From contig JABIXC010000017.1 of NCBI GenBank assembly GCA_018666775.1, positions 496,001 through 560,000 on the forward strand: a stretch of DNA of 64,000 bases, given 5' to 3'. This DNA is from Rhodospirillales bacterium (lineage in GTDB: Bacteria > Pseudomonadota > Alphaproteobacteria > SMXQ01). Positions 1 to 8,444 of this stretch are shown here, in pieces (position 1 is the stretch's first letter; each line of letters starts with the position of its first letter). The notes under the pieces were generated by a model. It searched no databases. It saw only the letters and a program-made list of their open reading frames with translations, and was not told where the DNA came from. The position numbers and the translations under genes are program-made.

Positions 1-819
1 AACATGGGCCAAACCGGCCCCCGTGCAGCCACCGGTGGCTTTGGGTCACAATTATCGGCCCTTGCCGGGTTCTGTGGCCTGACCGGGGATGCAGATGGAT
101 CGCCGCAGTTGTTGTATGGCCCCTATATTGATTTTGTGGCGGCCCTTGTTGGCACGCCCCTTTTGCTGGCGGCCCTTGATCGTCGTCGTCGCACCGGAGA
201 AGGTGCCCATATTGACGTTTCCCAATATGAATGTGGCGCATTCTTCTTGGGTGGGGCTTTGCTGGATTATCACAAAAATGGCACCGTCATTGAACGCGAA
301 GCCAACAACGATGCTATCGCTGTCCCCCACAATGCCTATCCGTGTACCGATGATGGCTGGATTGCTGCATCGTGCTGGGATGATGATGAGTTTAAACGCC
401 TGTCACAGGTAGTTGGACAGCCGGGCTGGACAACAGACAAACGATTTGCCGATGCCGATGGCAGGCGCGCCAATGTATCCGATCTGGATCAGGGAATTGG
501 CGCATGGACCGCTGGGAAATCTGCCGATGTATGCGTTGATGCCCTGCAAAATGCCGGCGTTCATGCGTATAAAATCAACAGCTGCGCCGATCTGTTTACC
601 GACCCGCAGTTGGCCCACCGCAAGAACTGGCGCGTCCGCAAACATCCGGAAATCGATACCCAGGCCCATTATTTCCCGGGCTTTGATCTTTCAGAGCAAC
701 CGGGTGATGTTACCGCACCGGCACCTTTGTTGGGCCAGGACAATGAGATTGTATTCAAGGAATTTCTGGGTCTCTCAGATGATGAGTATAATGAACTGGA
801 AGAAAACGGCGTCTTCTAG
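1..819 (+). CDS. CoA-transferase family III (CaiB/BaiF), 3' part
   Basis: This is the C-terminal part of a family III acyl-CoA:carboxylate CoA-transferase; the gene begins before the window, so the first methionine visible is internal. Visible family features are the GEGAHIDVSQYECG stretch near residue 66, which is typical of CaiB-type enzymes, followed by the small domain that closes over the CoA site. The C-terminus ends in a lid-like stretch (LLGQDNEIVFKEFLGLSDDE), also family-typical. Family members move CoA between acyl-CoA thioesters and carboxylates. The next gene encodes a BamA/Oah hydrolase on the same strand 47 bp downstream, so a role in aromatic acyl-CoA activation is plausible. 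The substrate cannot be read from the sequence. Confidence 0.85.
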   Translation, partial: NMGQTGPRAATGGFGSQLSALAGFCGLTGDADGSPQLLYGPYIDFVAALVGTPLLLAALDRRRRTGEGAHIDVSQYECGAFFLGGALLDYHKNGTVIEREANNDAIAVPHNAYPCTDDGWIAASCWDDDEFKRLSQVVGQPGWTTDKRFADADGRRANVSDLDQGIGAWTAGKSADVCVDALQNAGVHAYKINSCADLFTDPQLAHRKNWRVRKHPEIDTQAHYFPGFDLSEQPGDVTAPAPLLGQDNEIVFKEFLGLSDDEYNELEENGVF

Positions 820-866
820 CCCTCCCATTTGGGACGCGCGCGACGCGAATAGGGATCGCTGCCATC

Positions 867-2000
867 ATGAGCAAACAAACTAAATCCATCACAGACTCCA
901 CCAGCCCCGAAACACTGGTTGATCACAACCTTGCCCCGGCTGGAAAAGATGCGGGCATCCTCTATGACCTGCGCCCAGCCCTTGGGGCTGATGGCGCGCC
1001 CGTTGATGGGTTGTTTAACGCCTGGATAACGCTGGATAACCCAACCCAGTTAAATGCCCTGACCACCGACATGATGCGCGGCGCAATCTTGGCATTGAAA
1101 CAAGCCTCCAATGCGCGGGACGTTGTCTGCATTGTCTTGACCGGCAGTGGCACAACCGGTTTTTGCACCGGCGGTGATGTCACTCAACTGGCCCGGTATT
1201 ACGCGGGAAACCCGCAGGAATTTCGCCAATACATGCGCCTGTTCATGGACATGGTGACAACCATCCTAAGCGTCGATAAACCAACCATTTGCCGGGTTAA
1301 CGGCATGCGCCTTGGCGGCGGTCAGGAAATTGGTCTTGCGTGTGATTTTACCATTGCACAGGATATGGCGCGCTTTGGCCAAGCTGGCCCGAAGCATGGA
1401 TCAGCGCCTATTGCCGGTGCCACAGACTTCTTGCCTGTGATGATCGGCGTCGAAAATGCCATGGCGCAGGGCATCTTGTGCCAACCCATTTCTGCCCACA
1501 AAGCCTACAGGCTTGGCATGATCACCGACATGGTCCCTGCCCTGAAGGTGAACGGCGAATTTATTCCCAATCCACTGGTGGTCACCGATCGTGCCGTTGA
1601 TGACACCGGGCATTTTGTTTTAGGCGAGCCTAAAGCCGGGGATGCCCTTAAAGCTGGCAAAAAAATGCTGGGCGAAGGCGAAATGGACCTTTCATTGCTG
1701 GATAAACGCGTCGATGAATTATGCACGTCTTTGATGCTCACCTTTCCTGAATGCACGCTGAAAGCCATTGAAGAATTGCGCAAGCCAAAGCTGAAACCGT
1801 GGAATGAGAACAAGGAAGGTTCCCGCGCATGGATGGCCTTGAACATGATGAATGAAGGCCGTGCCGGTTTTAGGGCCTTTGATGAAGGCAGTCGCGAAAT
1901 TGGGCGCGAAGTTGATTTCATTGCCCTGCGCCAGGCACTGGCCAAAGGCACGCCGTGGTCCGAAGACCTGATCGATAGCCTGATGCCGGGAAAAGACTAG
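867..2000 (+). CDS. bamA: 6-oxocyclohex-1-ene-1-carbonyl-CoA hydrolase (BamA/Oah type)
   Basis: The 377-residue product matches BamA/Oah, the ring-opening hydrolase of anaerobic benzoyl-CoA degradation, in length and in many family strings: DHNLAPAGK near residue 19, YNAWITLDNP-like FNAWITLDNP near 51, YYAGNPQEFRQYMRLF near 110, the oxyanion-hole region NGMRLGGGQEIGL near 145, and FGQAGPKHGSA near 170. The enzyme adds water to the dienoyl-CoA ring product and hydrolyses the ring to 3-hydroxypimelyl-CoA. It belongs to the crotonase superfamily and acts in the cytosol. Here it lies beside boxB and boxC of the aerobic hybrid pathway, and no benzoyl-CoA reductase gene is in the window. It could serve a reductase encoded elsewhere, or an alternative substrate. 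The family call is firm; the physiological role is open. Confidence 0.93.
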   Translation: MSKQTKSITDSTSPETLVDHNLAPAGKDAGILYDLRPALGADGAPVDGLFNAWITLDNPTQLNALTTDMMRGAILALKQASNARDVVCIVLTGSGTTGFCTGGDVTQLARYYAGNPQEFRQYMRLFMDMVTTILSVDKPTICRVNGMRLGGGQEIGLACDFTIAQDMARFGQAGPKHGSAPIAGATDFLPVMIGVENAMAQGILCQPISAHKAYRLGMITDMVPALKVNGEFIPNPLVVTDRAVDDTGHFVLGEPKAGDALKAGKKMLGEGEMDLSLLDKRVDELCTSLMLTFPECTLKAIEELRKPKLKPWNENKEGSRAWMALNMMNEGRAGFRAFDEGSREIGREVDFIALRQALAKGTPWSEDLIDSLMPGKD

Positions 2001-2091
2001 GTAAACATTTATTAGCCCAAGCCCTTTATCATTGCCCAAATTATGGTCTAACAAGAGACAGACCTATAAAATCGCAATAATTTGGTGGTAA

Positions 2092-2697
2092 ATGTCCAAT
2101 ATTTTTGCCCATTGGCGTGATTCCCTGCTTTCGCTTCTGACCCGGTTTGAAGCCTATCGGAAGGCGACGCCATTTTTCCTCGCCAAAGCCTATGGCTTTT
2201 TTGTGGTTCTCAATCTGGGGTGTTTCTGGTGGGCGCTTGTCACGGCTTATCCAGAAAAAATATTCGGGGTTGAAGGCTTGGAAATTTTTCTGATGCAATT
2301 TCCTGTCGGGCTTTTAGGGGGATTATTCGATTTTTTATCCCTGTTCATCACCCTGTTCATTGCCAAACGGGCCATCAAATCCAACAACAATTTTGCCTAT
2401 ATCGGCTATCTCAGCATTGATCTGGTGATTGCCGGGCTGGCGACCCTTTGGGTGTTGTTCGTCTTTACGATTTCGGGGTGGTTTGTAAATCTGGTTCTGT
2501 CGCTTCCCGAAACTTTCGTTGATCGAACGAATTTGTATAACGGACGGGTCCATCGGGCATTTTTCAATCCATTTGCCCCGGAAAATATAAGAAATATTTA
2601 TTTTGGCATCCTCATGGGGGCATCGGCCATGTTGCCAACCTTGATCCATGGCTTTCACGCATTAAAAGCCATTGGCCGAAAGCTAGGCCCAGCGTAG
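2092..2697 (+). CDS. Hypothetical integral membrane protein, about 4 TM segments
   Basis: A 201-residue protein with no family I recognise. Hydrophobic stretches suitable for membrane spans occur around residues 30-52 (FLAKAYGFFVVLNLGCFWWAL), 65-90, 103-130 and 165-185. The N-terminus is short and amphipathic (FAHWRDSLLSLLTRFEAYRK). The start is an ATG preceded by GGTGG. It follows bamA on the same strand after 91 bp and ends just before a strong bidirectional terminator shared with boxB. The open frame, membrane topology and terminator support a real gene. A channel, carrier accessory or sensor role would be a guess. Confidence 0.6.
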   Translation: MSNIFAHWRDSLLSLLTRFEAYRKATPFFLAKAYGFFVVLNLGCFWWALVTAYPEKIFGVEGLEIFLMQFPVGLLGGLFDFLSLFITLFIAKRAIKSNNNFAYIGYLSIDLVIAGLATLWVLFVFTISGWFVNLVLSLPETFVDRTNLYNGRVHRAFFNPFAPENIRNIYFGILMGASAMLPTLIHGFHALKAIGRKLGPA

Positions 2698-2700
2698 ACA

Positions 2701-2737
2701 AAAAAACGGCGCAGGATATCCTGCGCCGCTTCTTTTA
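2701..2737. terminator. Bidirectional rho-independent terminator
   Basis: A perfect 22-base palindrome (arms CGGCGCAGGAT / ATCCTGCGCCG, 2707-2728) has an A-run before it and a T-rich run (CTTCTTTT) after it. It lies between the convergent membrane-protein gene and boxB and can serve both strands. Confidence 0.85.
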
Positions 2738-2754
2738 ATCTATGACCGCTTGGC

Positions 2755-4182
2755 TTAGTGGATTTTCACGTATTCAAAATCCACGGGCTGGCGATTAATG
2801 CCACGCGAAGGCGGTGCGATGTAATTGGCAAACTTGCCAGGTTCCGTCACCGGCTTCATCAAGGATTCTACAAATTCCCGGTCAGCAGGTGTTGGCAACC
2901 ATTCGCCATGACGCGTGTCCCAATCGGCTTCCGTGATCAGCATGCCGTCTGGGCTTGCCTTAACGGCCGCGAAGGGGCCAATGTTGCGATGGAATGCACG
3001 GTTGGGAAGGACCAGCTGGAAGTCGACACCATGATCGATCATGATCTTGTTCCAGTTATCAACCCCACGCTGGCTATCGGTGTAATAGTCATCCCGAAGC
3101 CTCTGGTTGATGGCGTTCAGTGCGGGTTCTTCCACATCAACGATTGTGTTGTTCTTAATTTCAGGAACCTTGTACAGGTCATTGGTCAGAACGTGATCAT
3201 CATCGATTTTGGTTTCTTCGTAACGGCCCTTGATGCCCATGGTGTAATAAGTAGCGGCATTGGTGGACAGTTCTTGGCCAAACAGGTCAAGACAGATCGA
3301 GAAATGGAAGTTCAACCATTTCTGGATTGTCGGCAGATCAATGCCACCAAATTTACGAACATCCGCAGGATCGGTCAGGTTGTTTTCCTTCATGATCTCA
3401 CATGAGCGCTGGACGATGCGGGAAATACCGCTTTCACCAACAAACAGATGATGGGCTTCTTCCGTGAGCATGAACTGGCAACTGCGCGCCAAAGGATCAA
3501 AGCCCGATTCAGCCAGAGCCGACAGCTGGAACTTGCCATCACGGTCCTGGAAATAGGTGAAGAAGTGAAAGGACAACCAATCATTGGTCGGCTCATTAAA
3601 GGCTTCCAAAATACGCGGCTTGTCAGGATCACCAGCATGGCGTTGCAGCATCGCTTCTGCTTCTTCACGACCATCACGGCCGAAATAAGCCTGAAGCAAA
3701 TAGACCATGGCCCAAAGATGGCGGCCTTCTTCAACATTGACCTGATAAAGATTACGCAGGTCATAAAGCGACGGTGCCGTTGCACCAAGTTTATGCTGCT
3801 GTTCAACGGATGCGGGTTCCGTATCACCCTGGGTCACGATCAAGCGACGCAATTCTGAACGGTATTCACCGGGAACTTCCTGCCATGCATCTTCACCCTT
3901 GTGCTGCCCAAAACCAATTTTGCGGTCTTTAACAGCAGGTGCCAGAAAAATGCCCCAGCGATAATCAGGCATTTTCACATGGCCAAAATGGGCCCAACCC
4001 GAAGGTTCGACGCTGATGGCGGTGCGAAGATAGACATCATTCGCGAGACTGTTTTCCGGGCCCTGATCTTTCCACCAGTCCAGATATTTGGGCTGCCAGT
4101 CTTCAAGCGCACGCTGAAGACGTTGGTCCCCAACCAGATTAACGTTATTGGGAATTCTCTCGTCGTAGTCAATGTTAGCCAT
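2755..4182 (-). CDS. boxB: Benzoyl-CoA 2,3-epoxidase, oxygenase subunit BoxB
   Basis: The 475-residue product is a BoxB orthologue of normal length. BoxB is a diiron enzyme that, with the reductase BoxA, converts benzoyl-CoA plus O2 to 2,3-epoxybenzoyl-CoA. Diiron ligand motifs are visible: Glu-151/152 with His-155 in VNVEEGRHLW, and Glu-241/242 with His-244/245 in LTEEAHHLF. The N-terminal ANDVYLRTAISVEPSGWAHF and the C-terminal PPSRGINRQPVDFEYVKI blocks are also family-typical. It is the second gene after boxC, 55 bp downstream on the minus strand. No boxA reductase gene is in the window, so the electron donor must be encoded elsewhere or replaced. The start ATG follows AAAAAGGGAG. Confidence 0.96.
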   Translation of the reverse strand: MANIDYDERIPNNVNLVGDQRLQRALEDWQPKYLDWWKDQGPENSLANDVYLRTAISVEPSGWAHFGHVKMPDYRWGIFLAPAVKDRKIGFGQHKGEDAWQEVPGEYRSELRRLIVTQGDTEPASVEQQHKLGATAPSLYDLRNLYQVNVEEGRHLWAMVYLLQAYFGRDGREEAEAMLQRHAGDPDKPRILEAFNEPTNDWLSFHFFTYFQDRDGKFQLSALAESGFDPLARSCQFMLTEEAHHLFVGESGISRIVQRSCEIMKENNLTDPADVRKFGGIDLPTIQKWLNFHFSICLDLFGQELSTNAATYYTMGIKGRYEETKIDDDHVLTNDLYKVPEIKNNTIVDVEEPALNAINQRLRDDYYTDSQRGVDNWNKIMIDHGVDFQLVLPNRAFHRNIGPFAAVKASPDGMLITEADWDTRHGEWLPTPADREFVESLMKPVTEPGKFANYIAPPSRGINRQPVDFEYVKIH

Positions 4183-4237
4183 GTCACAACTCCCTTTTTA
4201 TTAAAAACCATGTTCTAAAAATGTGGATGTAATTCGT

Positions 4238-5884
4238 TTAAACCCTGTTCATGTCAAAGCCGGCACGCTTTCCGGAACCAAACAGCTTCAATGCACCTTC
4301 GGCGCCAACGGCGTTTGGACGCTGGAAGATCCAGTTCTGCCAAGCGGAAAGCCGGCCAAAGATTTTTGTTTCAAGTGTTTCCGGACCAGCAAAGCGAAGG
4401 CTTGCTTCCATGCCGGTCAGAGAATCTGGCGACATCGCAACCCGTTGTTCGATGGAAACACGCACTTCATCTTCCCAATCGATGTCATCGGGGATGAACG
4501 TCACCAAACCCAGTTCTTCAACACTTGCCGCATCCAGGTCTTTGCCAATGGCGGCCTTTGCCGCTTCAACACTGGCGTCATCGTCCAAGAAACGGGTCTG
4601 CAACCGGGTCAAATCATTGCACATCGGATAGTCGCCAAAATTGGCAGATGTCAGCCGCACCGTTGCAGGGGTATCGCCCTCTTTCATCACGCCATCAAGC
4701 ATGAAGCTGCGATCAGCGGCGAACAGAAGTTCAGCCAAGGTGCCCGTAAAACAACTGCCCGGTTCAACAAGGGTAATGATGGAACGCGAGGTCACATCAA
4801 TGCGCTTTAGGACCCGCTTTAAAAACAGGCTGACTTCACGCACTAGCCAATCATCGGCATTATCAGCCAGAACCTTGTCGGCTTCGGCAACCAAATCGGC
4901 GTCCCCTTGCGTGCGGAACACCCACAGGCCAAGTTCAGGCTCGTTGGTGCGCAGGTGCAAGATCAAGTCATCAAGTTCGCGGGCAAGGGCCAGAGGCCAG
5001 AAATCAACGCCCTGGGCATGAATGTCCACAGGATTGCTCGGCACGGATTGTTTCGGTGCATTGACGGTGATGTTCACCAGATTAAGCTTGCGATCAAATT
5101 CGGCACTGACATTGTCATAGGTGGCAGAACCATCTTCGATTTTGCGGTTGGGCGCGGTTAATTCGACACCCTTTGCGTCACCAGGGCGATCGGTCTTGGC
5201 GGCAAATTCCTTGGCCCGGATAGCGACGGTTTCATCCATTTTGGAACGCGGAACGATTTCATCCACAAGGTTCCATTTAACGGCGCGCTCGCCGCGAATG
5301 CCTTCGGTCAGGGTGCAGAAGAAGTCAGCGTGATCACGGCGCACCTTGCGCTTGTCCACCACACGGGTCAGGCCCCCGGTACCGGGCAACACCGCCAAAA
5401 GCGGCACTTCCGGCAAAGACACGGCGGAAGAATTATCATCAACCAGCATAATGTGATCGGTGGCCAGTGCCACTTCATAGCCACCACCCGCAGCGGTGCC
5501 GTTAATGGCACACAGGTAGGTTTGGCGCGAATTGCTGGTGGCATCTTCAAGACCATTGCGGGTTTCATTGGTGAATTTACAGAAATTAACTTTTTCCGCA
5601 TGGGCAGAAAGGCCAAGCATCTTAATATTGGCCCCGGCGCAGAACACGTTATCCTTGGCAGAGGTCAAGATGACCGCACCCACTTCGGGGTGTTCAAACC
5701 GCAAACGCTGGGTTGCGTCATACAATTCAATATCGACGCCAAGGTCATATGAATTCAGCTTCAACTGGTAGCCGGGTTTAAGGCCACCATCTTCATCAAC
5801 ATCCATGGCGATTGTTGCCACTGAACCATCGATGGTCAGTTTCCAGTGCTTGTATTGATCCGGGTGTGTCTGAAAGTCGATCAT
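4238..5884 (-). CDS. boxC: 2,3-epoxybenzoyl-CoA dihydrolase BoxC
   Basis: The 548-residue product is BoxC, a two-domain crotonase-superfamily enzyme that opens the epoxide ring of 2,3-epoxybenzoyl-CoA with two waters to give 3,4-dehydroadipyl-CoA semialdehyde and formate. The first crotonase domain shows FCAGANIKMLG near residue 81 and the oxyanion-hole segment NGTAAGGGYEVALATDHI near 128. The second domain covers roughly residues 260-545. Length and domain order match the family. It is the first gene of a boxCB unit on the minus strand and is transcribed away from a GNAT/Rrf2 gene pair. The missing downstream enzyme BoxD (aldehyde dehydrogenase) is not in the window, while beta-oxidation and thiolase genes for later steps are close by. 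Confidence 0.95.
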   Translation of the reverse strand: MIDFQTHPDQYKHWKLTIDGSVATIAMDVDEDGGLKPGYQLKLNSYDLGVDIELYDATQRLRFEHPEVGAVILTSAKDNVFCAGANIKMLGLSAHAEKVNFCKFTNETRNGLEDATSNSRQTYLCAINGTAAGGGYEVALATDHIMLVDDNSSAVSLPEVPLLAVLPGTGGLTRVVDKRKVRRDHADFFCTLTEGIRGERAVKWNLVDEIVPRSKMDETVAIRAKEFAAKTDRPGDAKGVELTAPNRKIEDGSATYDNVSAEFDRKLNLVNITVNAPKQSVPSNPVDIHAQGVDFWPLALARELDDLILHLRTNEPELGLWVFRTQGDADLVAEADKVLADNADDWLVREVSLFLKRVLKRIDVTSRSIITLVEPGSCFTGTLAELLFAADRSFMLDGVMKEGDTPATVRLTSANFGDYPMCNDLTRLQTRFLDDDASVEAAKAAIGKDLDAASVEELGLVTFIPDDIDWEDEVRVSIEQRVAMSPDSLTGMEASLRFAGPETLETKIFGRLSAWQNWIFQRPNAVGAEGALKLFGSGKRAGFDMNRV

Positions 5885-6113
5885 TGGGTCTCCACCTACT
5901 GCTTGTTTTGTGCTTGTTTGGGATTTTTGCGCGCTCCTATTGAGGCTTCGCGAGAAAAATCCGGGCTAAAAACTTAAATAAGTACCGTAATACCTGTTTA
6001 CAATTATCCTATTGGGGTCCAAGGTGTCAACCAACAAATTAACAACACTGAAAAAAGCATCATTTGTAAACCTTTTGATAACCATGTCGTAAAGAATAAG
6101 GGTATTAATTCAA
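5885..6113. promoter_or_regulatory. Divergent promoter region boxC / GNAT-Rrf2
   Basis: This 229-base AT-rich gap separates divergent operons and must hold both promoters. Short inverted elements are visible, such as GTA-N6-TAC at 5982-5993. The Rrf2-type regulator encoded just downstream is an obvious candidate to bind here. No single promoter can be assigned with confidence. Confidence 0.4.
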
Positions 6114-6602
6114 TTGGATAACGATCCTGACTGCAAAGTACATATCGCACGATCTGAAGACATGGATGCGGTCAGTGCATTGGATGCAAAGATCACTGGC
6201 GTGCCCAAACTGGCCTATTGGCAGCGGATGTTTAAACAATATGGCACCCGCACAGACCGATATTTTCTGGTTGCCGAGGTCGATGGAAAAGTAGCCGGTT
6301 TCATTATTGGAGAAATTCGCGCCTGGGAATTTGGCTCCCCCCCTGCTGGGTGGATTTTTGCCATCGGCGTTGATCCAGAATCCCGTCAAATTGGTATTGG
6401 CACGCATTTATTCAAAGCCATCAGCAAAGAAATTCGGGCCAGCGGCGTAAAAGTTGTCCGCACCATGCTGGCGCGCGATGACAATTTGAACATGTCATTT
6501 TTTAGAAGCCACGGCATGACAGGCGGCTCATTCATTCAGCTTGAAATGCCACTTGATCAAAACGGAGATGAAACCGAGGCCGAAAGGGCGGAGGCAACAT
6601 GA
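6114..6602 (+). CDS. GNAT-family N-acetyltransferase
   Basis: The 162-residue product has the GNAT fold signature. The acetyl-CoA-binding motif A is VDPESRQIGIGTHLFKAI near residue 86, with the R/Q-x-x-G-x-G/A pyrophosphate loop as QIGIGT, and motif B lies near DDNLNMSFFRSHGM. The likely start is TTG, preceded by AAGGG; an ATG 48 bases further in is the alternative. It overlaps the next gene (Rrf2-type) by ATGA, so the two are translationally coupled. The acyl acceptor is unknown. Placed between boxC and CoA-ester genes and paired with a regulator, it may modify an acyl-CoA synthetase or the regulator itself; this is inference only. Confidence 0.85.
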   Translation: MDNDPDCKVHIARSEDMDAVSALDAKITGVPKLAYWQRMFKQYGTRTDRYFLVAEVDGKVAGFIIGEIRAWEFGSPPAGWIFAIGVDPESRQIGIGTHLFKAISKEIRASGVKVVRTMLARDDNLNMSFFRSHGMTGGSFIQLEMPLDQNGDETEAERAEAT

Positions 6603-7042
6603 AGCTTCAAAAAGCCACCCTGTTTGGCCTTTTTGCCATCCTGGAACTCGCCCGGGAACCGGGACGAAAGGTATCAACCGGGGAAATTGCAGAAATTTAC
6701 GGCATTTCCGTCAACCATCTGGCCAAGGTCATGCGTGATCTGGGCCGCGCAGGTCTGGTCGAAGCCGTGCGCGGCGTTGGTGGTGGCTATCGCTTTTCCG
6801 GGAATGCCAAACGCACATCGCTGTTTGATGTGATTGATCTGTTCGGGGACATCGTCACGGAAGGCGGTGAATTGCCATCCCCTTCTGATGAAACGGATAT
6901 TGGTCTGGCCCTTGGCCGGGTGCTTCATGAAATCGATGAAATTGCCATCGCAACGCTGAAATCCATCACCCTTGCCACCCTGATCAAGTCCATCGACTGG
7001 CAACAAGCCCACGAAACTGCGCAAAGCCAAGCCGGCGTTTAG
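6599..7042 (+). CDS. Rrf2-family transcriptional regulator without Fe-S cysteines
   Basis: The 147-residue product has the Rrf2 winged-helix N-terminus: tandem segments GEIAEIYGISVNHLAKVMRD and LVEAVRGVGGGYRFSGN around residues 27-70 resemble IscR, NsrR and RsrR. Those sensors carry three cysteines between residues 90 and 110. Here that loop (FGDIVTEGGELPSPSDETD) contains none, and the whole protein has no cysteine. It should therefore not bind an Fe-S cluster and may sense something else or rely on the coupled GNAT protein. It starts inside the stop of the GNAT gene, and its own stop overlaps the stop of the convergent CoA-transferase gene. It is a candidate regulator of boxCB. Confidence 0.85.
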   Translation: MKLQKATLFGLFAILELAREPGRKVSTGEIAEIYGISVNHLAKVMRDLGRAGLVEAVRGVGGGYRFSGNAKRTSLFDVIDLFGDIVTEGGELPSPSDETDIGLALGRVLHEIDEIAIATLKSITLATLIKSIDWQQAHETAQSQAGV

Positions 7043-7794
7043 CTCCAGAATCCATCCCGGTCAACCTCGGCCAACGCCGCCAGTTCTGCAGCACTGGGCG
7101 GCGCAATTTCGGCAATTTCCGGGGATGCCTTCACATCCCAACCGGTATTCTCATGGATATCTTCGAACCGATTGCCCCGATGAAGGCCAACCACATGCAA
7201 TTCGTGATCCGGACCATAGGGGCGCATGATACACCGGTCCGTAATGACCGCCGCCGTTCCACCCTGTGAAAGCCCTGCTTTAGCGCGCCCATCCCCACCA
7301 TCCAGATACCCGGGCGATGTGACATAGGATACTTTTTCCACCAAACGGCGCTTTTCATGGGTCATGATCACCAACAATTTCTTGGCCATGGCCGCAATAT
7401 CGGCACCGCCACCGGAACCGGGCAATTTAACCGCAGGGTTTTTGAAATCCCCAATATAAGACGTGTTGATGTTGCCAAAGCGATCGACCTCAGCGCCGCC
7501 AATAAAACCGGTATCAACCCGGCCTTTCTGTAATTGCCCCATCACCTGAATTAAACCGGTCGTCCACGCTGCCCCCTTTTGATTGCCGGGATCGCCCATG
7601 GTGTAGAGCATCTCATCAGCCGGAGCATTGCGAACAATGCCACATTCAAAAATTCCCGCCGCTTGGGGCGCATGGGTCAGCCGTGCCACGCCAAAGGCAA
7701 TGATCGGCAGGCGCATGCCAACAAACACCACATCACCGTCTGAAATTTCGCGGGCGGCCGCGATGATCAAGCGCTGTTGGGTGGAATTTTCCAT
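7039..7794 (-). CDS. Class I CoA-transferase-like beta subunit (GctB/CatJ family)
   Basis: A 251-residue protein of the glutaconate-type CoA-transferase small-subunit family. The catalytic glutamate region appears as GIFECGIVRNAP near residue 49, equivalent to the YESGPIG of CatJ-like proteins. GSGGGADIAAMAKKLLVIMTHEKR and TSPGYLDGGDGRAKAGL are also family-like. Its natural partner, a GctA-like alpha subunit, is not adjacent but lies about 4.9 kb away on the opposite strand. The family includes true CoA-transferases and ring-cleaving acyl-CoA hydrolases such as IpdAB, so it could transfer CoA to a dicarboxylate or hydrolyse a cyclic acyl-CoA. It lies 21 bp downstream of the DUF4863 gene in a two-gene minus-strand unit. 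Confidence 0.8.
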   Translation of the reverse strand: MENSTQQRLIIAAAREISDGDVVFVGMRLPIIAFGVARLTHAPQAAGIFECGIVRNAPADEMLYTMGDPGNQKGAAWTTGLIQVMGQLQKGRVDTGFIGGAEVDRFGNINTSYIGDFKNPAVKLPGSGGGADIAAMAKKLLVIMTHEKRRLVEKVSYVTSPGYLDGGDGRAKAGLSQGGTAAVITDRCIMRPYGPDHELHVVGLHRGNRFEDIHENTGWDVKASPEIAEIAPPSAAELAALAEVDRDGFWS

Positions 7795-7815
7795 GAAAGC
7801 TGTGGGGATAGCCCT

Positions 7816-8283
7816 TTATTTGCCGGTAAATTCGATGGCGCCATCGGGCAACAGATACAAAACATAGGCATCGCCACCTTCGACCGTTGGCCAATGGTCG
7901 CTGCCTGCGGGGTCTGCATACCAGCCCCGTCCCTTTCCATCGAGTTTCGGGTCGCCGGAAACCGGCATAATCATGCCAATTTCTCCGGTGGGATGGACAT
8001 GATGGGGGCCTTTGACGTTTTCCATACGCACCACATCGACGCTGAATTTCCCGGCCACGGTGTCTTGCTTGATCACCCGACCAAACTTAATCCCGCCCAT
8101 TTCACGCTCACAAATCCAGCCTTCGGCCTCGCCCGATGCGCACAAAGCCTCAACGCCTGTAAACACGTCCCCATCTGCGGGGAAGGTCTCGTTCAGAAAA
8201 ACCACAAGGGAATCATCGACGGGCTTCTCTGAAATCTTGTCTGCAATGGTTGCCATCAAACCCTCAAACGTTGCCTTGCTCAT
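7816..8283 (-). CDS. DUF4863 / 4-hydroxylaminobenzoate-lyase-like small cupin-type protein
   Basis: The 155-residue product has a beta-rich cupin-like C-terminal half with HHVHPTGEIGMIMPV near residue 93, GWYADPAGSDHWPTV near 119 and ALYLLPDGAIEF-like VLYLLPDGAIEF at the end. I recognise this as the DUF4863 family, which to my knowledge includes PnbB, the lyase that turns 4-hydroxylaminobenzoate into protocatechuate in 4-nitrobenzoate degradation; I am less sure of that assignment than of the family. Potential metal-binding histidines are His-93, His-94, His-96 and His-120. It is the first gene of a minus-strand pair with the CoA-transferase-like beta subunit and is divergent from the beta-oxidation fusion gene. 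Function in this benzoyl-CoA context is unproven. Confidence 0.7.
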   Translation of the reverse strand: MSKATFEGLMATIADKISEKPVDDSLVVFLNETFPADGDVFTGVEALCASGEAEGWICEREMGGIKFGRVIKQDTVAGKFSVDVVRMENVKGPHHVHPTGEIGMIMPVSGDPKLDGKGRGWYADPAGSDHWPTVEGGDAYVLYLLPDGAIEFTGK

Positions 8284-8444
8284 GGTATTCCCTCATTTCC
8301 AAATGGTGATCTGTTTAAAAACCGGATTATAGAACATCCATTGCAAGGGTACAGCGGCTTGCACGGTGGGCTTCAAATATATATAGATATTGGCCTCCAA
8401 ATAGCCCAATCGGGGCCAGGTGCTCGCAAAATTCAGGAACAAAA

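Noticed and set aside
4223-5771. Several long open frames antisense to boxC
   Set aside because: They are antisense shadows of boxC codon usage, with no ribosome sites or family features.
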